Source of the DNA: an uncultured Eubacteriales bacterium
GTDB lineage: Bacteria; Bacillota; Clostridia; Oscillospirales; CAG-272
DNA: 64,000 nucleotides
Assembly: GCA_934393265.1 (NCBI GenBank)
Contig: CAKRQL010000004.1
Location: 1-64,000, forward strand
Reading direction: 5' to 3'
How positions within the stretch are numbered: position 1 is the stretch's first letter; every line of letters starts with the position of its first letter. Below are positions 35,281 to 44,669 of the stretch, piece after piece. Both the position numbers and the translations under genes were made by a program. The notes below the pieces were generated by a model. It was given only the letters and a program-made list of their open reading frames with translations. It was not told where the DNA came from and did not search any database.

Positions 35281-35373
35281 ATCTGTGCGTATGCCGTATG
35301 GTAACGCAGGTGTATTCAGAACAGTCCTCTGCGTAGCTCCGCACGAATGTTCGCAGTATGGGAGGGCCATAAA
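35281..35373 (+). promoter_or_regulatory. Structured leader of rplS, possible L19 autoregulatory element
   Basis: The roughly 90-base leader holds TGCGT/ACGCA (around 35286-35308) and CTGCG/CGCAG (about 35330-35356) pairings before the GGGAGG site. An L19 leader is known in Bacillota, but its consensus could not be checked here, so the identification rests on position and structure. Confidence 0.4.
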
Positions 35374-35715
35374 ATGGAGAAGATCCAGGCTTTTGTAAAT
35401 GAGCAGCTTAAAACTGAGGTTCCTCAGTTTGCTATCGGTGACGGAGTTAAGGTTTATGTCCGTATTACCGAGGGCGAGAAGGAGAGAATACAGCTCTTCG
35501 ACGGTACCGTTATCGCAAAGCACGGCGGCGGTATATCCGAGACCTTCACTGTAAGAAAGATTGCTTACGGTGTAGGCGTTGAGAAGACATTTCCTCTTCA
35601 TTCCCCGAATGTTACCAAGGTTGAGGTAGTCCGTCAGGCGAAGGTCCGTCGCGCTAAGCTCTATTACCTCCGTGACAGAGTGGGCAAGGCAGCGAAGGTC
35701 AAGGAAAAGATCTGA
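35374..35715 (+). CDS. rplS: 50S ribosomal protein L19
   Basis: 113 residues. L19 sits at the 30S-50S interface. The family stretch [20 protein letters not shown] is followed by [22 protein letters not shown] and the C-terminal [10 protein letters not shown]. The ATG at 35374 (MEKIQAF) has GGGAGG eight bases upstream; the nine-residue extension of the longer frame is not typical. It forms a single-gene unit with its own promoter and terminator and is separated from rpsP/rimM/trmD, which often accompany it. Confidence 0.97.
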   Translation: MEKIQAFVNEQLKTEVPQFAIGDGVKVYVRITEGEKERIQLFDGTVIAKHGGGISETFTVRKIAYGVGVEKTFPLHSPNVTKVEVVRQAKVRRAKLYYLRDRVGKAAKVKEKI

Positions 35716-35734
35716 TTTTCCTTGTGTGCCTAAT

Positions 35735-35767
35735 AAAAAACAGCCGCTCTTACGACGGCTGTTTTTT
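35735..35767. terminator. Bidirectional terminator after rplS
   Basis: AAAAAACAGCCG (35735-35746) pairs with CGGCTGTTTTTT (35756-35767), serving rplS on the plus strand and the HIT gene on the minus strand. Confidence 0.88.
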
Positions 35768-35797
35768 ATTGAAAATCTTCTTACGGCGTGCTTTATA

Positions 35798-36136
35798 TCA
35801 GCACATTTTTTCCGGCAGCTTTTCACCGCCGAGTATATGAAAATGCAGATGACGGACAGACTGACACCCGTTTTCTCCGACATTTGATATAACGCGGTAT
35901 CCCTCGGAGAGTCCGAGGAGCTTTGCAATCTTCGGTATGGCGACGAGCACCGCCGCAACGGTGGCAGAATTTTCATCTGTCACGTCGTCGAGCGATTGGA
36001 TATGCGTTTTAGGTACTACAAGGCAATGCACCGGTGCCTGAGGGTTTATATCGCGGAATGCGTAACAGTTATCATCCTCATACACCTTTGTCGAGGGTAT
36101 TGTACCATTGATTATAGAGCAGAAAAGACAGTCCAT
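35798..36136 (-). CDS. HIT family protein (histidine triad nucleotide-binding hydrolase)
   Basis: A 112-residue HIT/HINT-type protein. The triad H96-x-H98-x-H100 (RHLHFHIL) is the active site for hydrolysis of nucleoside phosphoramidates and similar nucleotide conjugates. CLFCSI near 3-8 could bind zinc, as in bacterial HinT relatives. Length is normal. It is a single gene, convergent with rplS across a shared terminator. The natural substrate is not known for most bacterial members. Confidence 0.93.
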   Translation of the reverse strand: MDCLFCSIINGTIPSTKVYEDDNCYAFRDINPQAPVHCLVVPKTHIQSLDDVTDENSATVAAVLVAIPKIAKLLGLSEGYRVISNVGENGCQSVRHLHFHILGGEKLPEKMC

Positions 36137-36257
36137 TTTCGGGTCTCCTTTTTCGTCCGGTCAGCCCGGGAGTTGTTTGTGAGACCATTTTAACATATTT
36201 TTCTCCGTTTTGCAATATACAAACGGAAAAGGTACCTGCAATCAGGAGGACAGGCTT

Positions 36258-37355
36258 ATGAAAAGCGGAAGCTTCGGGCTACCGGAATATCCGTGCAGAT
36301 ACGATGTCTGGGACAGACTCCGGGATGAGCGCAGACCCATTGTCGTTTACGGTATGGGAAACGGCGCAGATAAGCTTTTCGCCCGTTTCTCACAGTACGG
36401 TATCAGGGTTGCGGATGTTTTCGCGTCTGACGGCTTTGTCCGCGGACATGAATACAGGCAATATCGCGTTAAGTCGTTTTCCGAGATTAGGGAAAAGTAC
36501 AGCGATTTTGTCATTGTTCTCTCATTCGCCTCCCGTCGACCGGAGGTTATAGAAATGCTGTCCGGGATAGACAAAGAATACGATATGTACATCCCGGATA
36601 TGCCGGTTGTCGGCGAAGAATATTTTGACAGGGAGTTCTATAATTCAAATTATGAAAGCCTGTGTCGCGTTGCCGATATGCTTTGCGACGATGAATCGGC
36701 GAGAATTTTCTCCGAGGTTCTTGCATACAGGCTTACCGGGAAAATGGAGCATTTGCTTTCTTCATGCAGTGACCCCTGTGAGATGTATTCTCTTATCCGC
36801 TCAGGTAAGCCGGATATGCGTGTTGCGGTGGACGCCGGAGCATACAACGGAGATACCGTGCGCGAAATAATTATGAATATTCCGTCGCTTGAAAAAATAT
36901 ACGCGCTTGAGCCCGACCCGAAAACCTACAAAAGACTTTTCCGCACGACGGAAGAATACGGAGACAGAGTGGAGCCCGTGAACGCCGCCGCATGGTCTGC
37001 TTGCGGAACGGGGAGCTTTATGTCAAGCGGAAACCGAAACTCATCTCTCGTCTCTCATTCGCATGAATATCGCGAGGGGGATGTAAAGCTCATTCCGATT
37101 GATTCGGTTGCCGACAGCGCGGATTATGTGAAGTACGATGTTGAGGGGGCGGAGCTTGAGGCGCTGGCCGGTACACGCGGACTTATTGAAAAATCACGAC
37201 CGGTGCTTCTCGTTTCGGCATATCACCGAAGCCGTGATATATTCACTATTCCTATGCAGGTGCTCGGCGAGCACGACGGATACAGACTTTACCTACGAAG
37301 GCTCAGATCAATACCGGCGTGGGAACTGAATTATATATTTCTGCCCGAAACCTAA
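36258..37355 (+). CDS. FkbM-family SAM-dependent methyltransferase
   Basis: 365 residues. The C-terminal half (about 180-365) is an FkbM-type methyltransferase, with the SAM loop VAVDAGAYNGDTVRE, the acidic residue in ALEPDP, and KYDVEGAELEAL typical of the family. The N-terminal half holds a Rossmann-like segment beginning PIVVYGMGNGADKL, often fused to FkbM domains in sugar- or polysaccharide-modifying proteins. The start is at 36258 with AGGAGG eight bases upstream. The acceptor is unknown; glycan methylation is plausible. No glycan cluster surrounds it. Confidence 0.83.
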   Translation: MKSGSFGLPEYPCRYDVWDRLRDERRPIVVYGMGNGADKLFARFSQYGIRVADVFASDGFVRGHEYRQYRVKSFSEIREKYSDFVIVLSFASRRPEVIEMLSGIDKEYDMYIPDMPVVGEEYFDREFYNSNYESLCRVADMLCDDESARIFSEVLAYRLTGKMEHLLSSCSDPCEMYSLIRSGKPDMRVAVDAGAYNGDTVREIIMNIPSLEKIYALEPDPKTYKRLFRTTEEYGDRVEPVNAAAWSACGTGSFMSSGNRNSSLVSHSHEYREGDVKLIPIDSVADSADYVKYDVEGAELEALAGTRGLIEKSRPVLLVSAYHRSRDIFTIPMQVLGEHDGYRLYLRRLRSIPAWELNYIFLPET

Positions 37356-37393
37356 TACGATAATAATTTGAATTTTACAGAAACGGAGAGAGT

Positions 37394-38623
37394 ATGAAAC
37401 CGGAATTGCTTTCACCGGCGGGAAGCTTTGAAAAACTGCGCGCCGCCGTTACTTATGGGGCGGATGCTGTTTACCTTGCCGGGCGCGCATTCGGTATGCG
37501 GGCTGCAGCGGACAATTTTTCGATTGAAGAGCTTCATGAGGCAGTTGCATATTCGCACGCTCACGGTGTGCGCGTCTACCTTACGGTAAACACTATGCCG
37601 CGGGAAAATGAATATCCCGCCCTTCGCGACTACCTTATGTCCGTCGCCTCCGCCGGAGTTGACGCAATGATAGTCGCCGATATCGGCGTTATGTCTCTTG
37701 TGCGCGAATTATTGCCGGATATGCAAATACATGTTTCCACGCAGGCGAGCTCTGTCAGCTCGCGCGATTGTATGGTCTGGCGCTCACTTGGGGCAAAGCG
37801 GGTTGTCCTCGCAAGAGAGCTCACGTTTGACGAAATACGAGCCATACGAGCAAATATCCCGGATGATCTCGAGCTCGAGTGTTTTATTCACGGCTCGATG
37901 TGCATATCATACAGCGGACGGTGCTTGCTTTCAAACCATCTTGTGGGCAGGGACGGAAACCGCGGAATGTGTGCACAGCCGTGTCGCTGGAACTATGCAA
38001 TCCGCGGATATGAAATAGTGGAGGAAAAGAGACCTGATATTCCGCTGCCTGTCGAGGAGGTAAACGGCGAGACCTTCATTATGTCGAGCAGAGACACCTG
38101 CATGATTGAGCATATTCCCGAGCTTGTTGAAAGCGGCATAAATTCGCTGAAAATAGAGGGCAGAATGAAATCCTCCTATTATACCGCGGTTGTCACGAAT
38201 ACTTATCGTATGGCACTCGACAGTTATTTTTCCGGAGATTATCAATACAATCCCGCGTGGCGCCGCGAGCTCGAATCCGTAAGTCACAGGGACTACGGCA
38301 CGGGGTACTATTTTTCGGATTCTCATAAGGATGCCAATACTGCGGCGCAGACGGGGTATCTGAGAGACCGGGCGTTTCTTGCCACCGTCACGGATTACGA
38401 CCCGGAGAGCGGTTATGCGAAGCTGTCACAGCGCAACAAAATGTGCATAGGAGACGTGGCAGAGCTTCTGACTCCCGGTAAAACAGGGGAGAAAATTATA
38501 TGCGATAATCTTTTTGATGCGGACATGAACCCTATACAGTCGACCCCGCATCCATATATGACATTTTATATGAAAATGCCGCACGGCGTAAATGTCGGCG
38601 ATATACTCCGCGGAGGTGAATGA
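37394..38623 (+). CDS. Peptidase U32 family protein (tRNA-hydroxylation/collagenase-like)
   Basis: A 409-residue U32 family protein. The core has LLSPAGSFEKL at 5-15, YGADAVYLAG near 21-30 and the Cys set C170, C177, C193, C197 (GSMC, GRC, GMC, QPCRW), which binds an iron-sulfur cluster in related proteins. Relatives such as TrhP/YegQ are needed for 5-hydroxyuridine formation in tRNA, and RlhA modifies 23S rRNA, so an RNA-hydroxylation role is more likely than collagen cleavage. GGAGAG precedes the ATG, and uppP follows after one base. Confidence 0.88.
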   Translation: MKPELLSPAGSFEKLRAAVTYGADAVYLAGRAFGMRAAADNFSIEELHEAVAYSHAHGVRVYLTVNTMPRENEYPALRDYLMSVASAGVDAMIVADIGVMSLVRELLPDMQIHVSTQASSVSSRDCMVWRSLGAKRVVLARELTFDEIRAIRANIPDDLELECFIHGSMCISYSGRCLLSNHLVGRDGNRGMCAQPCRWNYAIRGYEIVEEKRPDIPLPVEEVNGETFIMSSRDTCMIEHIPELVESGINSLKIEGRMKSSYYTAVVTNTYRMALDSYFSGDYQYNPAWRRELESVSHRDYGTGYYFSDSHKDANTAAQTGYLRDRAFLATVTDYDPESGYAKLSQRNKMCIGDVAELLTPGKTGEKIICDNLFDADMNPIQSTPHPYMTFYMKMPHGVNVGDILRGGE

Positions 38624-38624
38624 T

Positions 38625-39470
38625 ATGTCTTTTATTGAGATACTGAAAGCGATACTTTTCGGCATAGTTGAGGGAGTTACGGAGTGGCTCCCGATAAGCT
38701 CAACCGGACATATGATACTGCTTGACGAATTTATAAAGCTCGATGTTTCGGACGGCTTTCTGAATATGTTTCTTGTTGTCATCCAGCTCGGTGCAATATG
38801 CGCGGTGCCGGTTATGTTTTTTGAAAAGCTGAACCCGTTTTCGAAAAAAAAGAGCTCCGAGGAGCGTAAAGCCACATATGGGATATGGGGAAGAGTTATA
38901 GTCGGGGTCATCCCCGCGGCTATAGTCGGTCTGTTTCTTGATGACATATGCGACAAGTATCTGAATAATTACGTTGTCGTTGCCATTGCTCTTGCCGTTT
39001 ACGGCATAGCCTTTATTGTTATCGAGAGGCTTCGTGCGGGGCGCGAGTTCCGCGCGCTTACTGTGTACGACATAACTTACCGCGACGCGTTGCTTATCGG
39101 ACTTTTTCAGGTGCTGTCGCTCATCCCCGGCACATCGCGCTCCGGCTCGACGATAATAGGCGGAATGCTTGTCGGAGTATCAAGGACGGCGAGCGCGGAA
39201 TTTTCATTCTTCATGGCGATACCGGTAATGCTCGGAGCCTCGCTTCTGAAGATAGTGAAATTTGTTGCAGCCGGTTTTTCCGCCACGGCGCCTGAGATCG
39301 CTGTTCTGATAATCGGAATGGCTGTCTCCTTCCTCGTATCTCTCGCTGCGATAAAGTTCCTCATGGACTTTGTGCGGAGACACACATTCACCGCATTCGG
39401 AGTTTACAGAATAGTTCTCGCTGTGATAGTCGCGGGATATTTTGTTCTGAATACTTTTGTATTCTCCTGA
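38625..39470 (+). CDS. uppP: Undecaprenyl-diphosphatase
   Basis: A 281-residue membrane enzyme that recycles undecaprenyl pyrophosphate to the monophosphate for cell-wall synthesis and gives bacitracin resistance. The motif EGVTEWLPISSTGH is at about 17-30 and PGTSRSGSTI near 170, with about eight membrane segments. The ATG at 38625 has GGAGG nine bases upstream and lies one base after the U32 stop codon; the longer frame starts inside that gene. A terminator follows at 39485. Confidence 0.95.
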   Translation: MSFIEILKAILFGIVEGVTEWLPISSTGHMILLDEFIKLDVSDGFLNMFLVVIQLGAICAVPVMFFEKLNPFSKKKSSEERKATYGIWGRVIVGVIPAAIVGLFLDDICDKYLNNYVVVAIALAVYGIAFIVIERLRAGREFRALTVYDITYRDALLIGLFQVLSLIPGTSRSGSTIIGGMLVGVSRTASAEFSFFMAIPVMLGASLLKIVKFVAAGFSATAPEIAVLIIGMAVSFLVSLAAIKFLMDFVRRHTFTAFGVYRIVLAVIVAGYFVLNTFVFS

Positions 39471-39484
39471 GGTTTTACATTAAG

Positions 39485-39525
39485 AAAGCTCCCGTTGCCG
39501 ATTAACTACGGTGACGGGAGCTTTT
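39485..39525. terminator. Bidirectional terminator after uppP
   Basis: AAAGCTCCCGT (39485-39495) pairs with ACGGGAGCTTTT (39514-39525), with an inner CG pairing. It also ends the ABC transporter operon from the other strand. Confidence 0.85.
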
Positions 39526-39535
39526 GCTTTTTGTA

Positions 39536-40522
39536 TTATCTGTCTTCTCTGTAATAATTGACCCCGAGCCCGGCGGGTGCCTGATTCTCCCGTTTATTGC
39601 GGATGCTCGTTATAACGAGAACGAGTATTGTAACAACATAGGGAAGTATCTTTATAAGGTCCTTGACAGCGAGCATCTGATTGAGAGTGAGATTTGAGAA
39701 CATGCTGAGACTTATAAACGGAGAACAGATGTAAAGAGCGCCGAATATAATCGAGCCGAATATTCCGATAACCGGTTTCCAGACAGTGAATATAACGAGC
39801 GCGACAGCCAGCCAGCCGATCGAGTCTATCGTATATTCCCAGTTGCCCTCGAGGTTGTCCATTATGTATATGAAGCCTCCGAGCGCGGCAATCGAACAGC
39901 CTACACAGGTAGCCCCGTATCTGTATGCTTTCACATTTATTCCGGCGGCGTCTGCCGTTGCCGGGCTTTCTCCGACGGCACGAAGCTGAAGCCCCAGGCG
40001 GGTTCGCGTCAGTATTATCGACGCAACTATTGCTATCGCGATTGAAATATATATCAGCACACCGTAGGAAAGAAACAGCTCGCCAAACCAACCGAGAGAG
40101 TGGGCGAAGGGGAGGGAGGCTGTGAAATACCTGCTTGCGAGGACGAAATCGCGGGTTTTTGCCACCATCATACTGCTGACGCCGACGCCGAATGTGGTAA
40201 GTGCGAGACCGGTTACGTTCTGATTTGCACCGAGCGACACCGTGAGAAACGAATATATAAGACCCATGAGCGCGCCGCCGATAAGGCAGGCAAGGATAGA
40301 GAGGAGTATGCAGAAGAAAATGACGGGAAATGACTTTCCGGTAAGACCACCGACGGCAGCCATGTATTTACTTGTCGCGAGACATCCGCTCGCGGCGCCG
40401 ACACACATCACACCCGGAATACCGAGATTAAGATGACCGGATTTTTCGGTTATCGTCTCACCGGTCGAGCCGCACAGGAGAGACATTCCGAAGCGGATTG
40501 CACTTGTTATGAATGTAAGCAT
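39536..40522 (-). CDS. BMP-type nucleoside ABC transporter permease 2
   Basis: A 328-residue inner-membrane permease of the branched-chain/ribose superfamily (BPD_transp_2 type), with about nine membrane segments and the loop GESPATADAAGINV near 183-196 that docks the ATPase. Paired with the permease just upstream (stop and start abut), it forms the heterodimeric channel of a BMP-type importer. Such importers carry nucleosides or purines; the upstream guanine riboswitch supports this here. Confidence 0.88.
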   Translation of the reverse strand: MLTFITSAIRFGMSLLCGSTGETITEKSGHLNLGIPGVMCVGAASGCLATSKYMAAVGGLTGKSFPVIFFCILLSILACLIGGALMGLIYSFLTVSLGANQNVTGLALTTFGVGVSSMMVAKTRDFVLASRYFTASLPFAHSLGWFGELFLSYGVLIYISIAIAIVASIILTRTRLGLQLRAVGESPATADAAGINVKAYRYGATCVGCSIAALGGFIYIMDNLEGNWEYTIDSIGWLAVALVIFTVWKPVIGIFGSIIFGALYICSPFISLSMFSNLTLNQMLAVKDLIKILPYVVTILVLVITSIRNKRENQAPAGLGVNYYREDR

Positions 40523-41632
40523 TTATTTGTTCTCTCCCTTCTTTTCACGGTGACGGAACTGTATTTTGAACTGAATGAAGAACTCACAGCCGATTATAAA
40601 GAACAGGATAATTGCGGTCACAATGTCGGAAATGGAGCTGTCTATTCTGTACGCCGTTGAAATCTGTGACGCGCCGTTTTTCAAAAATATCAGAAGAAAT
40701 GATGTCAGTATCATATAAAGCGGATTGAATTTTGCGAGCCATGAAACCATAATAGCCGTGAAGCCCTGACCTCCGACCGTGTTTGCATTTATAGTGTGGT
40801 CGGTAGATACGACGAGAAGAAAGCCGACAATACCGCAGATAGCGCCGGAGACAAGCATGGTGCGTATTATTACGCTTTTTACATTTATTCCTATATATCG
40901 TGCGGTATTTTCACTTTCACCGACGACGGAAATCTCATATCCGTGCTTTGAATATTTGAGATATATGTAGAGTGCGGCGGTGAGAACGGCGACAAGAAGT
41001 ATATTGAAAAGATAACTCTGACCGAACAGTGCCGGCATGGCGCATGAATCCATAGGCGGCAGAACCGCAGAGCCGTCAGTAGATACCCACATTACGAAGA
41101 AGGAAACAAGTCGGATTGCAATGTAATTCAGCATAAGTGTGAAAAGCGTTTCATTGGTGTTCCACTTAGCTTTGAATATGGCAGGTATAACAGCCCAGAG
41201 GGCTCCCGCCAGAGCGCATACGATGAATGTCAGAATAAGAAAGAGCGGCAGGGGCATTGATGAGCCGAGATTGTACATCATTATTGCACCGAAAAGACCA
41301 CCCATGAGTGCCTGTCCCTCGGCTCCGCAGTTCCAGAACTTCATCTTGAACGCGGGAGTTACCGCAAGCGCGAGCCCGAGAAGTATAGCAATCCCTTGCA
41401 GCAGACGCCATATACGGCGCGGTGTTCCGAAATTTCCGATGAAGAACTGCCCATATACTGCGAACGGATTTTTGCCGGTAAGAATAACGATTATGAGAGC
41501 CGAGAGCACGAGTGCCGCGGCAATCGCACATACCCGGACGAGAATAGCGTGCTTTTTCGTCACCTCTCCGCGTTTTACAAAGTGAAACGGAGGCTCTTTT
41601 ATAAATCGCGTTATCGCGTTTTCTTTTTTCAC
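40523..41632 (-). CDS. BMP-type nucleoside ABC transporter permease 1
   Basis: A 369-residue permease of the same superfamily, with an N-terminal cytosolic stretch (about 1-30) and about nine membrane segments; the docking loop GESENTARYIGINV lies near 230-243. The start codon is GTG at 41632, overlapping the ATPase stop codon by four bases (GTGA), so translation is coupled. It is the second subunit of the channel for the nucleoside/purine importer. Confidence 0.88.
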   Translation of the reverse strand: MKKENAITRFIKEPPFHFVKRGEVTKKHAILVRVCAIAAALVLSALIIVILTGKNPFAVYGQFFIGNFGTPRRIWRLLQGIAILLGLALAVTPAFKMKFWNCGAEGQALMGGLFGAIMMYNLGSSMPLPLFLILTFIVCALAGALWAVIPAIFKAKWNTNETLFTLMLNYIAIRLVSFFVMWVSTDGSAVLPPMDSCAMPALFGQSYLFNILLVAVLTAALYIYLKYSKHGYEISVVGESENTARYIGINVKSVIIRTMLVSGAICGIVGFLLVVSTDHTINANTVGGQGFTAIMVSWLAKFNPLYMILTSFLLIFLKNGASQISTAYRIDSSISDIVTAIILFFIIGCEFFIQFKIQFRHREKKGENK

Positions 41633-43185
41633 AGGCTTTCAGCCTCCTTTGTCGACGTATTATCAATATCAGCCTTTGTCATGAGCAGACCGATTTCTTC
41701 CTTTGTAGTGTGCCTGCCGTCCACGGTTCCGGTGATTCTTCCTCCGTTTATGACGATTATGCGGTCGCAGAGCTCGACAAGAACATCGAGATCCTCACCG
41801 ACGAATATTACGGCGACGCCGGACTCCTTCTGCCTGTTGAGAAGATTATATATGGTGTATGACGAATTGATATCAAGACCGCGGACCGGGTATGCCGCCA
41901 TCAGGACTGTCGGCGACGAGGATATTTCGCGCCCGACGAGTATTTTCTGGACATTACCTCCGGAGAGCTTGCGTACAGGGGTTGTAATGCTCGGCGTCAC
42001 GACTTCAAGTCCGCTGACAAGCTTGTCCGAAAGCTCGCGCGAGGGCTTTCTGTCAAGAAATGCGGATTTTCCGCTTTTATACGAACGGAGCATCATGTTA
42101 TCGATTATGTCCATGTTGCCGACAAGCCCCATGCCGAGCCGATCCTCCGGGACGAATGAGAGCCTGACGCCGAGATCGCGTATCTGTATAGGAGTTTTGT
42201 CCCTGAGATTCTCCGCCTTTCCGCTCGCGGGGTCGTTGTAAGTTATATCTCCTCCGTCAAGCCGGTAAAGACCGGCGATGGCTTCGAGCAGCTCGCGCTG
42301 CCCGCTGCCGGCAATTCCCGCGATGCCGAGTATTTCTCCGGAGCGGGCGGTAAATGACACATTGTCAAGAACCGGAATACCCTCTGAATTTTTTGCATGG
42401 AGACCGGACACAATGAGCCGGTCGATCGGATTTTCGGGCTCGGAGCGGTGAATATTCAGAGAGATCTTTTTTCCGACCATCATTTCTGTGAGTGCGTTTT
42501 CGTCGGTTTTCGATGTTTCGACGGTTGCGATGTGCTCACCCCGGCGGATTATTGCTACGCGGTCGGATATTGACATGACCTCGTGCATTTTATGTGTGAT
42601 AATAATTATCGATTTGCCGTCCTCGCGCATTTTGCGAAGGACATAGAATAGCTTTGATGTCTCCTGCGGCGTAAGAACTGCGGTCGGCTCGTCAAGTATC
42701 AGAATATCCGCACCGCGATAGAGAACTTTCAGTATCTCGACGGTCTGCTTTTCGGATACGGACATTTCGTGGATTTTCTTCTGAAGGTCAATCCGAAAGC
42801 CGTATTTTTCGGTTATTGCGGTTATTCTTTTTGCATAGCTCTTCATGTTGAATTTCGTGCCGTCTTTTACACCCAGAACTATATTTTCCGCCGCGGAAAA
42901 AACATCAACGAGCTTGAAGTGCTGATGTATCATACCGATACGGTAGGTAAAGGCATCCTTCGGGGAATTGATAAATGCCTCCTCTCCGTTTACGAATATC
43001 TGCCCGTCATCCGGTGCGTATATTCCGGAAATCATGTTCATAAGGGTGGTTTTGCCGCTTCCGTTCTCACCGAGAATTGCGAGTATCTCCCCTTTATAAA
43101 GCGTCAGGTCGACATCCTTGTTTGCCACGACGCTGCCGAATGTTTTCGTAATATGTCGGAGTTCAAGCGCGATTTCCTTTTCCAC
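41629..43185 (-). CDS. Nucleoside-type ABC transporter ATPase with two nucleotide-binding domains
   Basis: 518 residues, like RbsA/NupO-type double ATPases. The first domain has Walker A GENGSGKTTL near 37-46, a signature region VSEKQTVEIL and Walker B ILDEPTAVLTP. The second domain has a degenerate P-loop (GIAGSGQREL) and LSGGNVQK, as usual in this class. The GTG at 43185 is chosen because AAAGGA lies eight bases upstream; the longer frame (ATG at 43263) has no ribosome site and a nonconserved extension. It powers the BMP-type importer. Confidence 0.9.
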   Translation of the reverse strand: MEKEIALELRHITKTFGSVVANKDVDLTLYKGEILAILGENGSGKTTLMNMISGIYAPDDGQIFVNGEEAFINSPKDAFTYRIGMIHQHFKLVDVFSAAENIVLGVKDGTKFNMKSYAKRITAITEKYGFRIDLQKKIHEMSVSEKQTVEILKVLYRGADILILDEPTAVLTPQETSKLFYVLRKMREDGKSIIIITHKMHEVMSISDRVAIIRRGEHIATVETSKTDENALTEMMVGKKISLNIHRSEPENPIDRLIVSGLHAKNSEGIPVLDNVSFTARSGEILGIAGIAGSGQRELLEAIAGLYRLDGGDITYNDPASGKAENLRDKTPIQIRDLGVRLSFVPEDRLGMGLVGNMDIIDNMMLRSYKSGKSAFLDRKPSRELSDKLVSGLEVVTPSITTPVRKLSGGNVQKILVGREISSSPTVLMAAYPVRGLDINSSYTIYNLLNRQKESGVAVIFVGEDLDVLVELCDRIIVINGGRITGTVDGRHTTKEEIGLLMTKADIDNTSTKEAESL

Positions 43186-43277
43186 TTTATTATTCCTTTC
43201 CGATAAGCTCTTCTCCGGGCGCGTCCTCTCGACACATCCGGAGAAGAACCGATCGATCTGCATTTTTTATTTTAAGA

Positions 43278-43308
43278 AGATAAGCCGGAGTTTTTGAGGC
43301 TCCGGCTT
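43278..43308 (-). terminator. Intercistronic hairpin between bmp gene and ATPase gene
   Basis: ATAAGCCGGAG (43278-43288) pairs with CTCCGGCTTAT (43298-43308). Only a weak T stretch follows on the minus strand, so it is probably a partial terminator or an mRNA-stabilising hairpin that raises binding-protein levels over the other subunits. Confidence 0.65.
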
Positions 43309-43326
43309 ATGAAGTTTTTACGAATT

Positions 43327-44553
43327 TTAATCTTTCTTACCGTAATTTCTGTCAAGAAGTGTTATTCCGTCTATTTCGAACTCGAAGTAGGGAGCCGAGC
43401 GGTAATCGGACTCGTGGAAGTAACCTTTCGCAAGAAGGGAAGTGAGAACATCGTCAGAGAGATTCTTGAACGAATCAAGAGACTTGAGATATTCAACGGT
43501 GAGCTTGTTTCCGCCAATAGTGAAGCTGTCAAGGTTGAATACATGAGTGGTGCCAGCCATGAGGGCGTTCTTCACCTCGGTGAGCTTTGCTTCTGTTCCG
43601 GCGGCGGCAACCTTAGAGTTGAAGGAGGTTACCTGAACCGAATCGGTGGAAAGGGTACCGGTGTAGTTGTGGGGGATGGTGCCGTCATTATCGCGGACAG
43701 CCTTGATTATGAGCTCAAAGTAAGGAGCCCAGTTTATCTTCGAAGCGATGAGGAAAGAATTGGCACAGTCGGTCTCGGTGGACACGTTGTAGGATACGTT
43801 CGGGATAGGAGTGGGCTTCGCCGCTTCGCAGGCAGAGGGAGCACCCATAGAGTCAGCGTGCTGGGAGATAAGGTCACAGTTGTTTTCAATGAGCTTCTTT
43901 GCAGCGCTTGATTCAAGAGTGGGGTCGAACCACGAGCCCGTGAAGGTAACCTCCATAGTTACATCGGGGCAGACAGAGCGTGCACCGAGGAAGAAAGAGG
44001 TATAGCCGGATATAACCTCGGCGTAGGTGAACGCGCCGACATATCCGATCTTCGGGGCATCACCCTTCAGCTTGCCTGCTTCCTTCAGCTCGTTGAGCTT
44101 CATTCCCGCAGCAACGCCAGCGAGGTATCTGCCCTCATATATAGAGGCAAAGGCATTGAAGAAGTTAGGAAGATTTTCACTTTCAGCCTGCGTACCAGTG
44201 GCATGGCAGAACATCACTTTGGGGAACTGCTTTGCAGCTTTGATCATAAAGGCCTCGTGACCGAAGGAGTCGGCAAACACGAGCTTGCAGCCCTGGTCAA
44301 CAAGGTCTGCTGCCGCATCATAGCAAGCCTGCGTCTCCGGAATTCCGGTCTTGAGGATAACCTGAGACTCGGTGAGACCGAGCGTCTCGGCTGCCGCGTT
44401 TACAGCGTCGATAAAGTTCTTATCGTAGGTGGATTTTTCGTCGTGAAGGCAAATCACGCCGATTTTGAATTCATCGTTGCCGCAGGATGCAAATGCTACG
44501 GTGCAACCGACGAGCACGAGGAGCGCGAGGACGAGGGAAAGAATTTTCTTCAT
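43327..44553 (-). CDS. BMP-family nucleoside/purine-binding lipoprotein
   Basis: A 408-residue basic-membrane-protein-type solute-binding lipoprotein, which captures nucleosides or purines outside the membrane for the ABC importer. A signal peptide with possible lipobox Cys at about 17 (LVGC) or 24 (FASC) precedes the mature part. The PBP1 fold covers about 28-400, with FKIGVICLHDE, NFIDAVNAAAE and GYVGAFTYAEV typical of BmpA relatives. It is the first gene of the operon after the guanine riboswitch, with AAGGAG upstream. Confidence 0.88.
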   Translation of the reverse strand: MKKILSLVLALLVLVGCTVAFASCGNDEFKIGVICLHDEKSTYDKNFIDAVNAAAETLGLTESQVILKTGIPETQACYDAAADLVDQGCKLVFADSFGHEAFMIKAAKQFPKVMFCHATGTQAESENLPNFFNAFASIYEGRYLAGVAAGMKLNELKEAGKLKGDAPKIGYVGAFTYAEVISGYTSFFLGARSVCPDVTMEVTFTGSWFDPTLESSAAKKLIENNCDLISQHADSMGAPSACEAAKPTPIPNVSYNVSTETDCANSFLIASKINWAPYFELIIKAVRDNDGTIPHNYTGTLSTDSVQVTSFNSKVAAAGTEAKLTEVKNALMAGTTHVFNLDSFTIGGNKLTVEYLKSLDSFKNLSDDVLTSLLAKGYFHESDYRSAPYFEFEIDGITLLDRNYGKKD

Positions 44554-44566
44554 ACATTCTCCTTTT

Positions 44567-44580
44567 GCCTGTTTACAGGC
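44567..44580 (-). other. Small hairpin just upstream of the bmp ribosome site
   Basis: GCCTG and CAGGC (44567-44571 and 44576-44580) close a TTTA loop next to AAAGGAG. It may affect translation initiation; no further evidence. Confidence 0.35.
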
Positions 44581-44669
44581 TGGTTAATTATGTTAACGCC
44601 TTTCGGCGAAAAACATCGGGGTTATGGGGAGAACGCCGCGGGAAAGCTCCGGAAAAGCGAAAAACAGAC

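Noticed and set aside
35128..35976. 282-codon minus-strand frame over rplS
   Set aside because: It is antisense to ribosomal protein L19 and its terminator, and overlaps the HIT gene.
43294..43911. 205-codon plus-strand frame over the bmp gene
   Set aside because: It is antisense to a well-supported lipoprotein gene with no initiation signals.
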